Source: Skermania sp. ID1734
Lineage (GTDB): Bacteria; Actinomycetota; Actinomycetes; Mycobacteriales; Mycobacteriaceae
Direction: 5' to 3'
DNA: 64,000 nucleotides
NCBI RefSeq assembly: GCF_007489285.1
Contig: NZ_VLIY01000001.1
Span: 62,001-126,000, forward strand
Below are positions 27,099 to 35,852 of the stretch, piece by piece. Each line of letters opens with the position of its first letter. Position 1 is the first letter of the stretch. Both the position numbers and the translations under genes were made by a program. The notes beneath the pieces were generated by a model. That model made no database searches. It worked only from the letters and a program-made list of their open reading frames with translations, and was not told the origin of the DNA.

Positions 27099-27784
27099 TA
27101 GGCGGGCACAGCCTTGGCCGCGATGATTCCGGCCAGATCGTCGAGCTGAATGATCATCGTCTCGCTGCTGCGATCAACCAGCCACCGGCCAACGAGACCG
27201 TCGAGCAGTGCCTCGCCGAATTGTGCGATCGCCGACACCGGTTCGAGCCAGATCGTGCCGGTCCGGCGGGCGGCCTCTTCGAGAAACGCCGTGGCGAGGG
27301 TGTCCATGAGCCGGTACTGCCGAACGGCGGCGCAGTCCTGCGCGTCGCGCGTGAGTTGCCGCCGTAGGGAGTACGCAGTGATTTCGCGCAGCAGGACGTT
27401 GCGCTCGGGCGCCGACTCGATGACGGACCAGATCCGGGACAACGCGTTGTGCAACAGGATGCGCAGACCGCGTGATCCGCTTTCATCACCAACTAGGTCG
27501 ACATCGGCAAAAGCTGCTTGCACCGATTCGCCGATCTCGCGAATCAGCGCTTCGCTCATCGCCTCGAGCAGCGAGTCCTCGGTCTCGAAGCAGTCCCGAA
27601 CCGCCTCCGTCGGCAGGCCGGCTTCATGGGCGACGGCATCAGCGGTGGCCGCCTCGACGCCGTCCCGGCCCGCAACGGCCACTGCGCATTCAGCGAGCTG
27701 CGCGCGGCGCTCGGTGGCAATGGCACTTCCTAACACGATCTCGATGGTAAGTCGGCCGGCGGGTTCAGTTGTACGAGTCCCCAC
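27098..27784 (-). CDS. TetR family transcriptional regulator
   Basis: The 228-residue protein has an N-terminal helix-turn-helix of TetR type (ATADAVAHEAGLPTEAVRDCFETEDSLLEAM) and a helical ligand domain. The annotated GTG at 27784 has no clear Shine-Dalgarno; a downstream GTG within IVLGSAIATE is an alternative. It is directly followed by the PLP enzyme gene and probably regulates it or itself. No convincing palindrome was seen upstream. Confidence 0.75.
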   Translation of the reverse strand: MGTRTTEPAGRLTIEIVLGSAIATERRAQLAECAVAVAGRDGVEAATADAVAHEAGLPTEAVRDCFETEDSLLEAMSEALIREIGESVQAAFADVDLVGDESGSRGLRILLHNALSRIWSVIESAPERNVLLREITAYSLRRQLTRDAQDCAAVRQYRLMDTLATAFLEEAARRTGTIWLEPVSAIAQFGEALLDGLVGRWLVDRSSETMIIQLDDLAGIIAAKAVPA

Positions 27785-27881
27785 CGATAGTTGGGTACAT
27801 GGATAAATCGTGAGGAAATTGCGACAAGATTGCTGGCGTAGTTATCGCGACGTTGCGCGCGGCCGCGAGATCCGTCCTCCG

Positions 27882-27887
27882 TAGTCT
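27882..27887 (+). promoter_or_regulatory. Predicted -10 box, leaderless promoter of the PtpB-like gene
   Basis: TAGTCT is followed by six bases and the GTG at 27894, with no ribosome binding site. The arrangement suits leaderless transcription. Confidence 0.45.
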
Positions 27888-27893
27888 GGATGC

Positions 27894-28652
27894 GTGACTG
27901 GAGTGGATGAGGATCAGTTCCAGCTCAGCGGTGCATGGAACTTCCGCGATGTCGGTGGGTTGCGTACTGCAGACGGTCGCGCGGTACGTCCGCGAATCCT
28001 GCTCCGGTCGTCGCAGCTGGCCGGCCTCGACGACGCGGGTCGTGAGCGCCTGCTCGAGCTAGGCGTCACCGATGTGTTCGACCTGCGCAGTTATGGCGAA
28101 GCTGAACGGGCCGGCGCCGACCAGCTTCCACCCGGCGTCCGGCTGCACGCCACGCCATTCTTTCCGCCCCGGACCGACACCGAAACGGCCCCGCATGAGG
28201 CGCACGAACTCACCGCAGAACGCGCCCGGTCCTACATGCTCGCGGAATATCCTCGCTTCGTCGCGTCCGACGGTGCCCGCACGGCGATCATCGAAACGAC
28301 AAGGGCCATAACCGAGTACGACGGCGTCGCACTGGTCCACTGCGCCGCCGGAAAAGACCGAACCGGCTGGTTGATCGCCACGCTGCTGCGCGCGATTGGC
28401 GTGACGGACGACGACATCGTTGCCGACTTCCTCCGGAGCAACGACGCCATTGAACCGCTCAAAGCGATGCTCGCGGCGAAGTTCGGCGAGCCGGTGCATG
28501 GCTTCGATGAAATGTTGGGTGTTCGCGCGGAGTATCTGGAATCCGCGATGAAGGCCGTCGACGAGTTGTACGGCTCGTTCGGCGACTACCTGACCGCTAT
28601 CGGCATCAACGAAACGGTGCTGGCCAGATTACGCGACCGCCTGCTGGCCTAA
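27894..28652 (+). CDS. ptpB: PtpB-like tyrosine/phosphoinositide phosphatase
   Basis: The 252-residue protein has the active-site P-loop HCAAGKDRTGW, the extended CX5R loop characteristic of the PtpB/Y_phosphatase3 group, and the N-terminal NFRDVGGL segment. In M. tuberculosis PtpB is secreted and dephosphorylates host proteins and phosphoinositides; the present protein may be only a housekeeping relative. No signal peptide is seen. Only three bases separate its stop from that of the convergent, truncated AMP-ligase gene. Confidence 0.87.
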   Translation: MTGVDEDQFQLSGAWNFRDVGGLRTADGRAVRPRILLRSSQLAGLDDAGRERLLELGVTDVFDLRSYGEAERAGADQLPPGVRLHATPFFPPRTDTETAPHEAHELTAERARSYMLAEYPRFVASDGARTAIIETTRAITEYDGVALVHCAAGKDRTGWLIATLLRAIGVTDDDIVADFLRSNDAIEPLKAMLAAKFGEPVHGFDEMLGVRAEYLESAMKAVDELYGSFGDYLTAIGINETVLARLRDRLLA

Positions 28653-28655
28653 GCC

Positions 28656-29861
28656 TTACTGGGCGAGTAACCGGACGAAACCATCCGAATCGATCCGCAC
28701 CTGGTCTCCGGTGTGAAACCACTGGCCTGTGAACTGCGCGGCTGTGGCGACCGGGTCACGCCAGTACCCGCGCATGACGTTCGGGCCCCGGCACAGCAGC
28801 TCCCCGACACCGGCGTCCGCCTCCGGGCCCCAGAGAGCGACTTCCGTCGCGCCGAAGGCTGCGCCGACACAGCCGGGGTGGGTGGAGGCGGCGTCTTCGG
28901 GCATCGTCAACGCGACGCCGCTCGTCTCGGTTGCGCCCCACCAGGACCACTGCGCGGCAGCTGGGAAGGCAGACCGCAGCGCCGCCGAAACCTGATCTGT
29001 CAGTGCTCCACCGGCACAGCAAATTCGCCGCATTCCGTCGTGCACGAGGCCGGAAAGCACCCGGCCCGCCGCGAGCAGGCCGTAGGTGGCGGGACCCGCG
29101 GTGAGGACATCGATCTCTTCATCCTCGACGATCGCGCGCACATCGCCGGCCTCGATACCGGACCCGACAAAGACCGTTCCACCGACGGCCAAGGTGGGCA
29201 GAAACTGATCGACGCAGCCGGTCGCGTGGGCCAGTGGCAGCAATACGAGGTTCTTGACGCCGTCGGTTGGTAGGCGTTCGGCGGCGATCACGGATTCGAT
29301 TGCGGAGAGCAGGTTTTCGTTGCTCAGCTCCACGCCCTTCGGTTTGGCGCCGAGACCGCGGGTGTAGCACAGCAGGGCGACCTCACCGAGGCTTGCGCCG
29401 TCATCTATGAACGCCGGGCCGATGGGCAGTTCGCCGTCGAGCAGGAAGTCGATGGCGCTGTCGGCAAGCATGTGCGCGACCTCCGCAGGCCCGGCCGCAC
29501 AGTTGATCGGTACCGGCACTGCGCCACTCAGCAGGGCGCCGAGGAACGCCTGAGCCCAGCGGATGCCGTTCGGCAGCGCAATCCCGACCCGATCGCCGTA
29601 GCCGATGCCGCGATTTCCCAAGCCGCCCGCGACTCGCGACGCGCTCGTCCACAACTCGCGGTAGCTGATCCGTTGCGTCGGCCGCCCAGCGGCACCGACT
29701 TCGACGACCGCATCGCGTTGCGCATAGCGGTGCACGCGCAGGTCGAGCAGTTCAGTCAGACACGGCGTCAGATCGCCGTAGTGCAGCAAACCATCGGGTT
29801 GACGAGCAGGTTCAGCTCCCCCAGACGTGACACCAGGGAACTCGACAAGCGTTCTCGGCAT
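28656..29861 (-). CDS. Truncated, degenerate AMP-dependent acyl-CoA synthetase-like protein
   Basis: The 401-residue protein is clearly of the adenylate-forming family (WSWWGATETSGVALT, QWFHTGDQVRIDSDGF) but is atypical in two ways. It stops after RLLAQ at the hinge and so lacks the ~100-residue C-terminal domain with the catalytic lysine. The P-loop, normally YTSGTTGxPKG, reads YTRGLGAKPKG at 166-176. ATG at 29861 is chosen for its CGGAGG site; the frame further upstream is not homologous. A decayed or non-adenylating protein is likely. The enoyl-CoA hydratase gene lies 89 bases upstream. Confidence 0.8.
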   Translation of the reverse strand: MPRTLVEFPGVTSGGAEPARQPDGLLHYGDLTPCLTELLDLRVHRYAQRDAVVEVGAAGRPTQRISYRELWTSASRVAGGLGNRGIGYGDRVGIALPNGIRWAQAFLGALLSGAVPVPINCAAGPAEVAHMLADSAIDFLLDGELPIGPAFIDDGASLGEVALLCYTRGLGAKPKGVELSNENLLSAIESVIAAERLPTDGVKNLVLLPLAHATGCVDQFLPTLAVGGTVFVGSGIEAGDVRAIVEDEEIDVLTAGPATYGLLAAGRVLSGLVHDGMRRICCAGGALTDQVSAALRSAFPAAAQWSWWGATETSGVALTMPEDAASTHPGCVGAAFGATEVALWGPEADAGVGELLCRGPNVMRGYWRDPVATAAQFTGQWFHTGDQVRIDSDGFVRLLAQ

Positions 29862-29950
29862 CGAACCTCCGACCGACGGGCACTCACTGTCCGAATCGAC
29901 TATATGACCTTCGTCACACAGATGCTCGGGTGTCGTCCCCGCGCGCCGCG

Positions 29951-30739
29951 TCACCTGCCTTGATACGCGGCCTTTCCAGGTCCGACGTCGAGGAAGCTGC
30001 GCACCGCGCCCTGCAGGTCGGCCGTGCCGAAGAGCGCGCCGGACACGTCCGGTGTCACCGAGTCGGCGTGCGCTATGCCGCCCGAACGCCACGCCGCGAC
30101 GATCTGCTTGGTCGCGTGATGCGCGCGGGTAGGTCCGTCAGCCAGCGTTGCGGTCAACGACCGCGCCGCCGCGTCGACATCGTCGTGAACGGCGTTGACC
30201 ACTCCCCACTCGGCCATGGTCGCCGCGTCGTAGAGGCCTGCGGTCATGACCAGTTCGCGGGCCCGGCCGGACCCCGCTCGTTCGGCGAGGCGCTGTGGGC
30301 CACCCATCGAGGGCGTCAGACCGACCACAGTCTCGACCAGCCCGAACTTCGCTTTCGGCCCGGCCACGATGATGTCGCACGCCAAGGCGATTTCGAACGC
30401 CGCGGTGAGCGTCAACCCGTGTGCCGCGTACACAACCGGACACGGCAACTGCTCGATCGGATGGACGATCGCGTCGAACAGTCGCCGCCACAGGTCGGCG
30501 CCTTGCTCGGGGGTGAGCCCGTCGAATAGGTGCACGTCGACGCCACCCGAGTTCATCTTGCCCTCCGCGCGCAGCAAAACCGCCCTGGGCGGGTCCGCGG
30601 CGAGCGCCGCAACGTTCTCGATCAGCGAATCCAGCAACGGCTGATCGAAGAGGTTGAGCGGCGGGTTGTCGAAGGTCAGGACGCCAATGGCGGCGCCGGC
30701 GTCGGTGCTGAGTCGTTCCAGGCGGGTTGGGCTGCTCAT
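29951..30739 (-). CDS. Enoyl-CoA hydratase/isomerase family protein
   Basis: The 262-residue crotonase-fold protein has NPPLNLFDQPLLDSL at the start, the oxyanion-forming region around NSGGVDVHLF and AAHGLTLTAAFEIALACDI, and GLTPSMGGPQRL. It would hydrate or isomerise an enoyl-CoA. The typical Glu pair of hydratases is not obvious, so another crotonase reaction is possible. ATG at 30739 is preferred; a GTG at 30748 is also in frame. Confidence 0.82.
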   Translation of the reverse strand: MSSPTRLERLSTDAGAAIGVLTFDNPPLNLFDQPLLDSLIENVAALAADPPRAVLLRAEGKMNSGGVDVHLFDGLTPEQGADLWRRLFDAIVHPIEQLPCPVVYAAHGLTLTAAFEIALACDIIVAGPKAKFGLVETVVGLTPSMGGPQRLAERAGSGRARELVMTAGLYDAATMAEWGVVNAVHDDVDAAARSLTATLADGPTRAHHATKQIVAAWRSGGIAHADSVTPDVSGALFGTADLQGAVRSFLDVGPGKAAYQGR

Positions 30740-30760
30740 TCCGAGCACACTATTACCCCG

Positions 30761-32224
30761 TCAAGCGACGACCTCGGCAGGAGCCGCGGCGGCCTGTCGT
30801 GCCGCCTTGTCTTTGGCGTGGCGGGCAAAGAGCGCGGACGCGCAACACCCAACGACCAGGATGGCTGCCGGGAGCAGCATCGACTCCGCCAGTGCGCTGC
30901 TGAATGGATGCACGACGAAGGCCGGTAGCGCGCCCGAGTTCTGGTTTGTGGACGAGTGCAATCCGTTGGCTGACATCCGCGCGGTAATGAGCGCACTGAT
31001 CGCTGCGCTGCCGAGAACCGAGCCGACCTGACGGGTTGTGTTGTAGATGCCCGAACCGGCACCGGCCTGGTCCAGCGGCAGATCATGGGTCGCCGTCGCC
31101 GACAACGGAGCCCAGATGCAGGCCATTGAGATGCCTAGCAGAATGATGGGGAACATCATCGTCCAGATCGGCGCGTCCGGGTGCATCCGTTCGGCCAGCC
31201 AGGCGATTGCAATGGCCGCCATCGCGAAACCGATGGTCGGGATGACGCGCGGATGCGCCTTGTCGACCCAGCGCCCGACAATAGGAGCGAGCACGCCGCT
31301 GAAAACCGCGGTCGGCGCGAAGACCAAAGCCGACTTGGTCGGGCTCAGATCACGAACCGCCTCGAGATAGAAGAACGCGGGCAGCATCAGTGACGTCATC
31401 GCTGCGCCCATCGCAGTGATGCCGACGTTGGAGAGCGCGAAGTTGCGAATCTTGAACAACGCCAACGGAACCAGCGGCTCCCCAATGTCCCGGGACTGGT
31501 AGTAGATGAAGCCGGCAAGGACCAGCAAGCCGGCGATGATCATCGCCCAGATCCAGGCGTCCCAGTTGTGGTCGTTGCCCTCCTGCAGACCGAAGACGAG
31601 CAGGAACATGCCCACGGCGCTCAGGCCGACACCGACCAGGTCGAACTTGTGCTCGTGCGTCGGCAGGTCCGGCACGAACCGCAGCGCGAGCGCGAACGCC
31701 ACCACGCCGATCGGAACGTTGATGAAGAAAATCCACTGCCAGCCGAGCCCGTCGACAAGGAGGCCACCGGCGATCGGGCCGACCAGGGAGGCAACGCCGG
31801 CGACGGACCCCCAGGCGCCCATGGCCGCGCCACGCCGCTCCGGCGGGAAGATGCGGGTGATCACCGACATCGTTTGCGGCGTCAGCATCGCGGCGCCGAG
31901 CCCCTGCACGACCCGCGCGCCGATCAGCATCTCGATGCTCGTCGACAGGCCGCACCACAGCGAAGAAACCGTGAACAGCGCAAGGCCGGTGAGATAGAGG
32001 ATCTTGGGCCCGTAGCGGTCGCCCAGGCGGCCAGTGATGAGCAACGGCACGGCGTAGGCCAGCAGGTAAGCGCTGGTCACCCAGATGACGTTGGAGATGT
32101 CGGTGTGCAGGTCATCCATGATCGCCGGGTTGGCCACCGCCACGATGGTCATGTCCAGCAAGATCATGAAGAAGCCCAGACATAGCGTCCACAGCGCTAC
32201 CCACGGACTGCGTTGAGTTTCCAC
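30761..32224 (-). CDS. MFS drug efflux transporter, DHA2 (EmrB/QacA) family
   Basis: The 487-residue protein has fourteen predicted membrane helices, motif A near GRLGDRYGPK, motif C in VGPIAGGLLVDG, and LDMTIVAVANPAI in helix 1, all typical of DHA2 proton-coupled drug exporters. It starts at a GTG behind TAAGGAAAG. It follows the PadR gene with a 66-base spacer filled by a tandem repeat, so PadR probably represses it. Confidence 0.9.
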   Translation of the reverse strand: METQRSPWVALWTLCLGFFMILLDMTIVAVANPAIMDDLHTDISNVIWVTSAYLLAYAVPLLITGRLGDRYGPKILYLTGLALFTVSSLWCGLSTSIEMLIGARVVQGLGAAMLTPQTMSVITRIFPPERRGAAMGAWGSVAGVASLVGPIAGGLLVDGLGWQWIFFINVPIGVVAFALALRFVPDLPTHEHKFDLVGVGLSAVGMFLLVFGLQEGNDHNWDAWIWAMIIAGLLVLAGFIYYQSRDIGEPLVPLALFKIRNFALSNVGITAMGAAMTSLMLPAFFYLEAVRDLSPTKSALVFAPTAVFSGVLAPIVGRWVDKAHPRVIPTIGFAMAAIAIAWLAERMHPDAPIWTMMFPIILLGISMACIWAPLSATATHDLPLDQAGAGSGIYNTTRQVGSVLGSAAISALITARMSANGLHSSTNQNSGALPAFVVHPFSSALAESMLLPAAILVVGCCASALFARHAKDKAARQAAAAPAEVVA

Positions 32225-32238
32225 GGAAGTCTTTCCTT

Positions 32239-32308
32239 ACTGTTTGGGCACCGTGACCGAGGGTCACTGTTTGGGCACCGTGACCGAGGGTCACCGTTTG
32301 GGCACTGA
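32239..32308. repeat. 27-bp tandem array reiterating the end of the padR-like gene
   Basis: Copies at 32239-32265 and 32266-32292 are identical; a part-copy continues to 32308 inside the coding end of the PadR gene. Read on the minus strand, each repeats the last codons GTGCCCAAAC.GTGA, stop included. Each unit also holds the inverted repeat GTGACC-N3-GGTCAC, so two such palindromes lie 27 bp apart just before the MFS start. Confidence 0.85.
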
Positions 32309-32926
32309 CGCCGGAGTGTCGGCCGGCGGGAAGGCGGTCCAGCGCAGGGCGCCGCTGCTTATCTGCGCGGACAATTCGGTGATCCAGCGCAACTCGGTGC
32401 GCAGCATCTCGGTCTGATAGCCGACCGTGAGCCAGTACATGCGCGGAACTTCATGCTCTTCCGCGTACTTCTTCATCACCTGCAGTTCGATGAGTTGGCG
32501 ATCCAAAGCCTCCGAACGCTCGGCGAGCAGTTTGACGACCAAGTCGGCTTCGAGGTTGTGCGCCTCAGCGATGCCGACGGGGAAAATCGGGAACTCCGCC
32601 GCCGGCGCCCGCAATATGTCGATGATTCGGTCGTTGAATGCCTTGCGGCCAGTCGAAGTGACCTCGTAGACGGTGCGTTCCGGGCGGTTGCCGGCCCGAT
32701 CGGTGCCGACTGCGCGGACAAGATCGCGCTCGGCGAGCCGGTCCACTGTGTGATACAGCGAGCCCGGGCGCACCTTGACCAGCCGGTCTTCCCGGCGCGT
32801 GATGAGCCACTGGTACATCTCGTATGGATGCATAGCTCGCTCCAGGAGTAATCCGATGATGGCGAGGCCAAGTGGGGTCAGCGTGTTGCCCGCGCTCGTC
32901 CGACGAGGGCCCTCCGCTGCCGCCAT
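32291..32926 (-). CDS. PadR family transcriptional regulator
   Basis: The 211-residue protein has the PadR winged helix: LTPLGLAIIGLLLERAMHPYEMYQWL, VRPGSLYHTVDRLAERDLV, then a C-terminal helical dimerisation region. ATG at 32926 is set by the very strong AGGAGGTGAG site; the longer frame is not conserved. It precedes and probably controls the MFS exporter, releasing DNA when it binds the exported compound. It is divergent from the glutathionyl-hydroquinone-reductase-like gene. Confidence 0.88.
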   Translation of the reverse strand: MAAAEGPRRTSAGNTLTPLGLAIIGLLLERAMHPYEMYQWLITRREDRLVKVRPGSLYHTVDRLAERDLVRAVGTDRAGNRPERTVYEVTSTGRKAFNDRIIDILRAPAAEFPIFPVGIAEAHNLEADLVVKLLAERSEALDRQLIELQVMKKYAEEHEVPRMYWLTVGYQTEMLRTELRWITELSAQISSGALRWTAFPPADTPASVPKR

Positions 32927-32988
32927 ACAACTCACCTCCTGCCGGATGACGCTACGACTGCCCACCGACAAGTTCGGCAATTACTCCA

Positions 32989-33004
32989 TGCGGAATATAC
33001 CGCA
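32989..33004. promoter_or_regulatory. Candidate operator TGCGG-N6-CCGCA in the padR divergent region
   Basis: A perfect 5-bp inverted repeat flanks AATATA in the 119-base gap between the PadR gene and the divergent gene. Its position allows control of both. It does not match the ATGT-N8-ACAT operator of several PadR proteins, so the assignment is tentative. Confidence 0.3.
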
Positions 33005-33045
33005 CCGGCTAACTGACGCGCCAGACGGATTTCGACATCCCGTGG

Positions 33046-34089
33046 ATGGGTACCTCCACTGGCGTGACGGACAACGAAGGTTCGGAAGATTACGTCCAGC
33101 CGGGCAGCTTCAAACGCGATACCAACTACATCGCGACCCGAATCACCGCCGAGGGGCGCGACGGGTATCCGGTGGAGTCCGGACGCTACCGCCTGGTCGC
33201 GGCTCGCGCGTGTCCGTGGGCCAACCGGGCGATCATCGTCCGCCGACTGTTGGGACTCGAAAGCGCGCTCTCCATGGGGCTGTGCGCACCCACTCACGAC
33301 AAGCTGAGCTGGAATTTCGACCTTGACCCCGGCGGCGTCGATCCGGTCCTGAAGATCCATCGGTTGCGCGAGTCCTACCTCGCCCGCTTCCCTGACTATT
33401 CGCGCGGCATCACGGTTCCAGCGATCGTCGACATTCCCAGCGGAGCGGTGGTCACCAACGACTACCCTCAAATCACCCTCGACTTCTCCACCGAGTGGAG
33501 CGCGTATCACCGCGGCGGCGCGCCCGACCTGTACCCGGAGAAACTCCGCGACGAGATCGACGAGGTCGCCCAACTCGTCTTCACCGACGTCAACAACGGC
33601 GTGTACAAATGCGGGTTCGCAGGCTCGCAACGCGCGTACGAGCGCGCCTACGACGCCCTGTTCGCCCGCCTGGACTGGTTGTCGGAGCGGCTCGCCAGCC
33701 AGCGCTACCTGGTTGGCGACACAATCACCGAAGCCGACGTCCGACTGTTCACAACCCTGGCGCGCTTCGACGCCGTCTACCACGGCCACTTCAAGTGCAA
33801 CCGCAACAAGCTCACCGAGATGCCGGTGCTGTGGGCATATGCGCGTGATCTCTTCCAGACACCCGGATTCGGCGACACGATCGACTTCGTACAAATCAAG
33901 CAGCACTACTACCTGGTGCACACCGACATCAACCCGAACGGCATCGTCCCCAAGGGTCCTGACCTGTCGGGTTGGCTCACTCCGCACGGCCGCGAAGACC
34001 TCGGCGGCAGGCCCTTCGGCGACGGCACGCCACCCGCGGCGCCTCCCGTCGACGAACAGGTCGAGGCCAGCCACACAGCGGCGGCGTGA
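33046..34089 (+). CDS. Glutathionyl-hydroquinone reductase-like GST family protein
   Basis: The 347-residue protein has the Cys motif ACPWANR (Cys56) of xi-class GST/ECM4-type reductases, plus the LGLCAPTHDK-like region, TVPAIVDIPSGAVVTNDYPQI and a helical GST-C domain. Such enzymes reduce thiol-quinone conjugates. As Mycobacteriales use mycothiol, a mycothiol-conjugate substrate is plausible here. The gene is divergent from padR. Confidence 0.82.
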   Translation: MGTSTGVTDNEGSEDYVQPGSFKRDTNYIATRITAEGRDGYPVESGRYRLVAARACPWANRAIIVRRLLGLESALSMGLCAPTHDKLSWNFDLDPGGVDPVLKIHRLRESYLARFPDYSRGITVPAIVDIPSGAVVTNDYPQITLDFSTEWSAYHRGGAPDLYPEKLRDEIDEVAQLVFTDVNNGVYKCGFAGSQRAYERAYDALFARLDWLSERLASQRYLVGDTITEADVRLFTTLARFDAVYHGHFKCNRNKLTEMPVLWAYARDLFQTPGFGDTIDFVQIKQHYYLVHTDINPNGIVPKGPDLSGWLTPHGREDLGGRPFGDGTPPAAPPVDEQVEASHTAAA

Positions 34090-34166
34090 GGAGTGACCGG
34101 AACAAATCGGTGCACACCGTTCGTTGGACTGATGTTCAGCGCACGACCTTTCGAAAGGCGGCAGTC

Positions 34167-34874
34167 ATGGCCGGTCGGCTCGAATACACCGTGGTGTCCC
34201 TGTTGGACAACGGCAGCAAACTGCAAGGCCCAGCGGTCGCGCGATACGTCGACCGGATTCGTCGGGCGCACCCTGATGAGACGCCCGCGCAGATCATCGA
34301 ACGACTCGAAAAGACCTATCTCACTGCGGTGACGGGCAGTGGCAGCGCGGTCGGCGCCGCAGCCGCCGTGCCAACCATCGGGACCGTGACCTCGCTCGCC
34401 GCGGCCGGCGCCGAGACTGCTTTCTTCCTGGAGGCCTCCGCACTGCTGACGCTCGCCGTGGCCGCAGTCCACGGCATTTCGCCACACGACAACGAGCAGC
34501 GTCGAGCGCTCGTGCTCGCGGTCGCCCTCGGGGATACCGGCATGGAGATCGTCCAGCGCGCCGCCGGCCGGTCGGCGAAGAACTGGGGCGGGCTCGTGAT
34601 GACCCAGATTCCCGGCTACCAGGGCATGAACCACAAACTGTTGAAGAAGTTCATCACGAAATACGCCGCCAAGCGCGGTGCGTTGGTGTTCGGCAAGGTG
34701 CTGCCGGCCGGTATCGGCGCGGTCATCGGCGGCGTCGGCAACCGCGCGCTCGGCCGTGGCGTGATCGACAACGCCCGCAAGGCCTTCGGCCCGGCGCCCA
34801 CCCACTGGCCGGCTCGCGACATCGTCATCGACACCGATGACTTCACGGTCATCCAAGGCGAACTCCAGCGCTGA
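34167..34874 (+). CDS. Conserved membrane-associated protein, unknown function
   Basis: The 235-residue protein begins MAGRLEYTVVSLLDNGSKLQGPAV; the start is set by ATG with a GAAAGGCGG site. It has a small-residue hydrophobic stretch (about 55-100: SGSAVGAAAAVPTIGTVTSLAAAG), a further hydrophobic segment, and a glycine-rich one near 185-205 (GIGAVIGGVGN). The pattern resembles EcsC-like proteins only loosely. Its last codons form half of a short hairpin. Confidence 0.6.
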   Translation: MAGRLEYTVVSLLDNGSKLQGPAVARYVDRIRRAHPDETPAQIIERLEKTYLTAVTGSGSAVGAAAAVPTIGTVTSLAAAGAETAFFLEASALLTLAVAAVHGISPHDNEQRRALVLAVALGDTGMEIVQRAAGRSAKNWGGLVMTQIPGYQGMNHKLLKKFITKYAAKRGALVFGKVLPAGIGAVIGGVGNRALGRGVIDNARKAFGPAPTHWPARDIVIDTDDFTVIQGELQR

Positions 34875-34889
34875 GCTGACTTCTCAGCG
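34869..34889 (+). terminator. Weak hairpin across a stop codon
   Basis: CGCTGAG and CTCAGCG form a perfect 7-bp stem with a 7-base loop, starting at the TGA of the unknown gene. There is no U-run; it may attenuate read-through into the ABC operon. Confidence 0.3.
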
Positions 34890-34910
34890 GCTCGAGGCAC
34901 ACTGTCTCCT

Positions 34911-35852
34911 ATGCCACCGCGCTCTCGGCCGCCTCGCCAACGACGTCCGCGGCTCGAGGCCAGGGAATTGAGCAAGCTGTACGGGACGTTCCCGGCGGTC
35001 GACGACGTGTCTTTCGATGTTCCGGTCGGCTCGGTCACCGGGTTGCTCGGCCCGCACGGCGCGGGCAAGAGCACCCTCATCGGAATGTTGCTCGGTCTCG
35101 TCCGGCCGAGCTCGGGCAGTGCGTTGGTGGACGGCGCGCCGTTGCGCGAGGCGCCGAACCCGGGCGGCGCTGTCGGAGCGGTCACCTCACCGGCGGCTCT
35201 ACATCCGAAGCGGACCGTGCGCAATCACGTCGACCTCTACGTCACTGCCCAGAGCCTTTCCGATGACCGCGCGCAGGAAGCGCTCGCTCTGGTCGGACTG
35301 ACCGCACAGGCCGACCGGTTGGTCGGCACCCTGTCGGTCGGCGAGCAGCAACGAGCGGCGATCGCGGGTGCGCTCGTTGGACACCCGCAATCGCTGGTGA
35401 TCGACGAGCCGGCACAGGGTTGGGCACCCGACACATCGGCGTGGCTGGCCGGCTTTCTCCCCGGTTTCGCCCGCCGCGGCGGATCGGTTCTGATCGCCAG
35501 TCGAAGCTTGCAGCCGGTCGGATCGATGCTGGACCGGATGGTCATCCTCAGCCGCGGTCGGCTTGTCTACAGCGCCTCGACCGCCGCCCTGCGCGCGGCA
35601 CATCGTGACCGGCTGGTTGTCGCCTCCTCGAACGCGGCGTCGCTGGCACTCGCGCTGGCGGCCGCCGGGGTCACCGACGCGCAGATCAGGCCTGATGGGC
35701 GCCTCGGCATCGCCGGCGCAGACACCCAATCAATCGTGGCGATTGCGGGCCGCGCTGGTGTGCAGATCTTCGACATCGCGGGCGAACGCACAGACCTCGA
35801 ACACGCCTATCTGACGCTCGCGGCCGGCGCGCAAGCGGGGAGACCGTCATGA
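34911..35852 (+). CDS. ABC-2 type transporter ATP-binding protein with degenerate motifs
   Basis: The 313-residue protein has Walker A GPHGAGKST (47-55) and Walker B SLVIDEPAQ (Asp165, Glu166). The signature is LSVGEQQR (141-148) rather than LSGGQ, and the H-loop reads IASRSL with Arg198 where the switch histidine is expected. The C-terminal ~100 residues resemble the extension of ABC-2 exporters. Its stop overlaps the permease start by four bases (ATGA). ATP hydrolysis may be slow or regulated. Confidence 0.82.
   Translation: MPPRSRPPRQRRPRLEARELSKLYGTFPAVDDVSFDVPVGSVTGLLGPHGAGKSTLIGMLLGLVRPSSGSALVDGAPLREAPNPGGAVGAVTSPAALHPKRTVRNHVDLYVTAQSLSDDRAQEALALVGLTAQADRLVGTLSVGEQQRAAIAGALVGHPQSLVIDEPAQGWAPDTSAWLAGFLPGFARRGGSVLIASRSLQPVGSMLDRMVILSRGRLVYSASTAALRAAHRDRLVVASSNAASLALALAAAGVTDAQIRPDGRLGIAGADTQSIVAIAGRAGVQIFDIAGERTDLEHAYLTLAAGAQAGRPS

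Noticed and set aside
28600-28655. A frameshifted remnant of the missing AMP-ligase C-terminal domain
   Set aside because: The DNA past the stop is the conserved end of the ptpB-like gene; no lid-domain motif is found in any minus-strand frame.
29862-30092. Longer N-terminus of the AMP-ligase-like protein
   Set aside because: The extra 77 residues are Arg-rich and overlap the enoyl-CoA hydratase end; the ATG at 29861 has a strong ribosome binding site.
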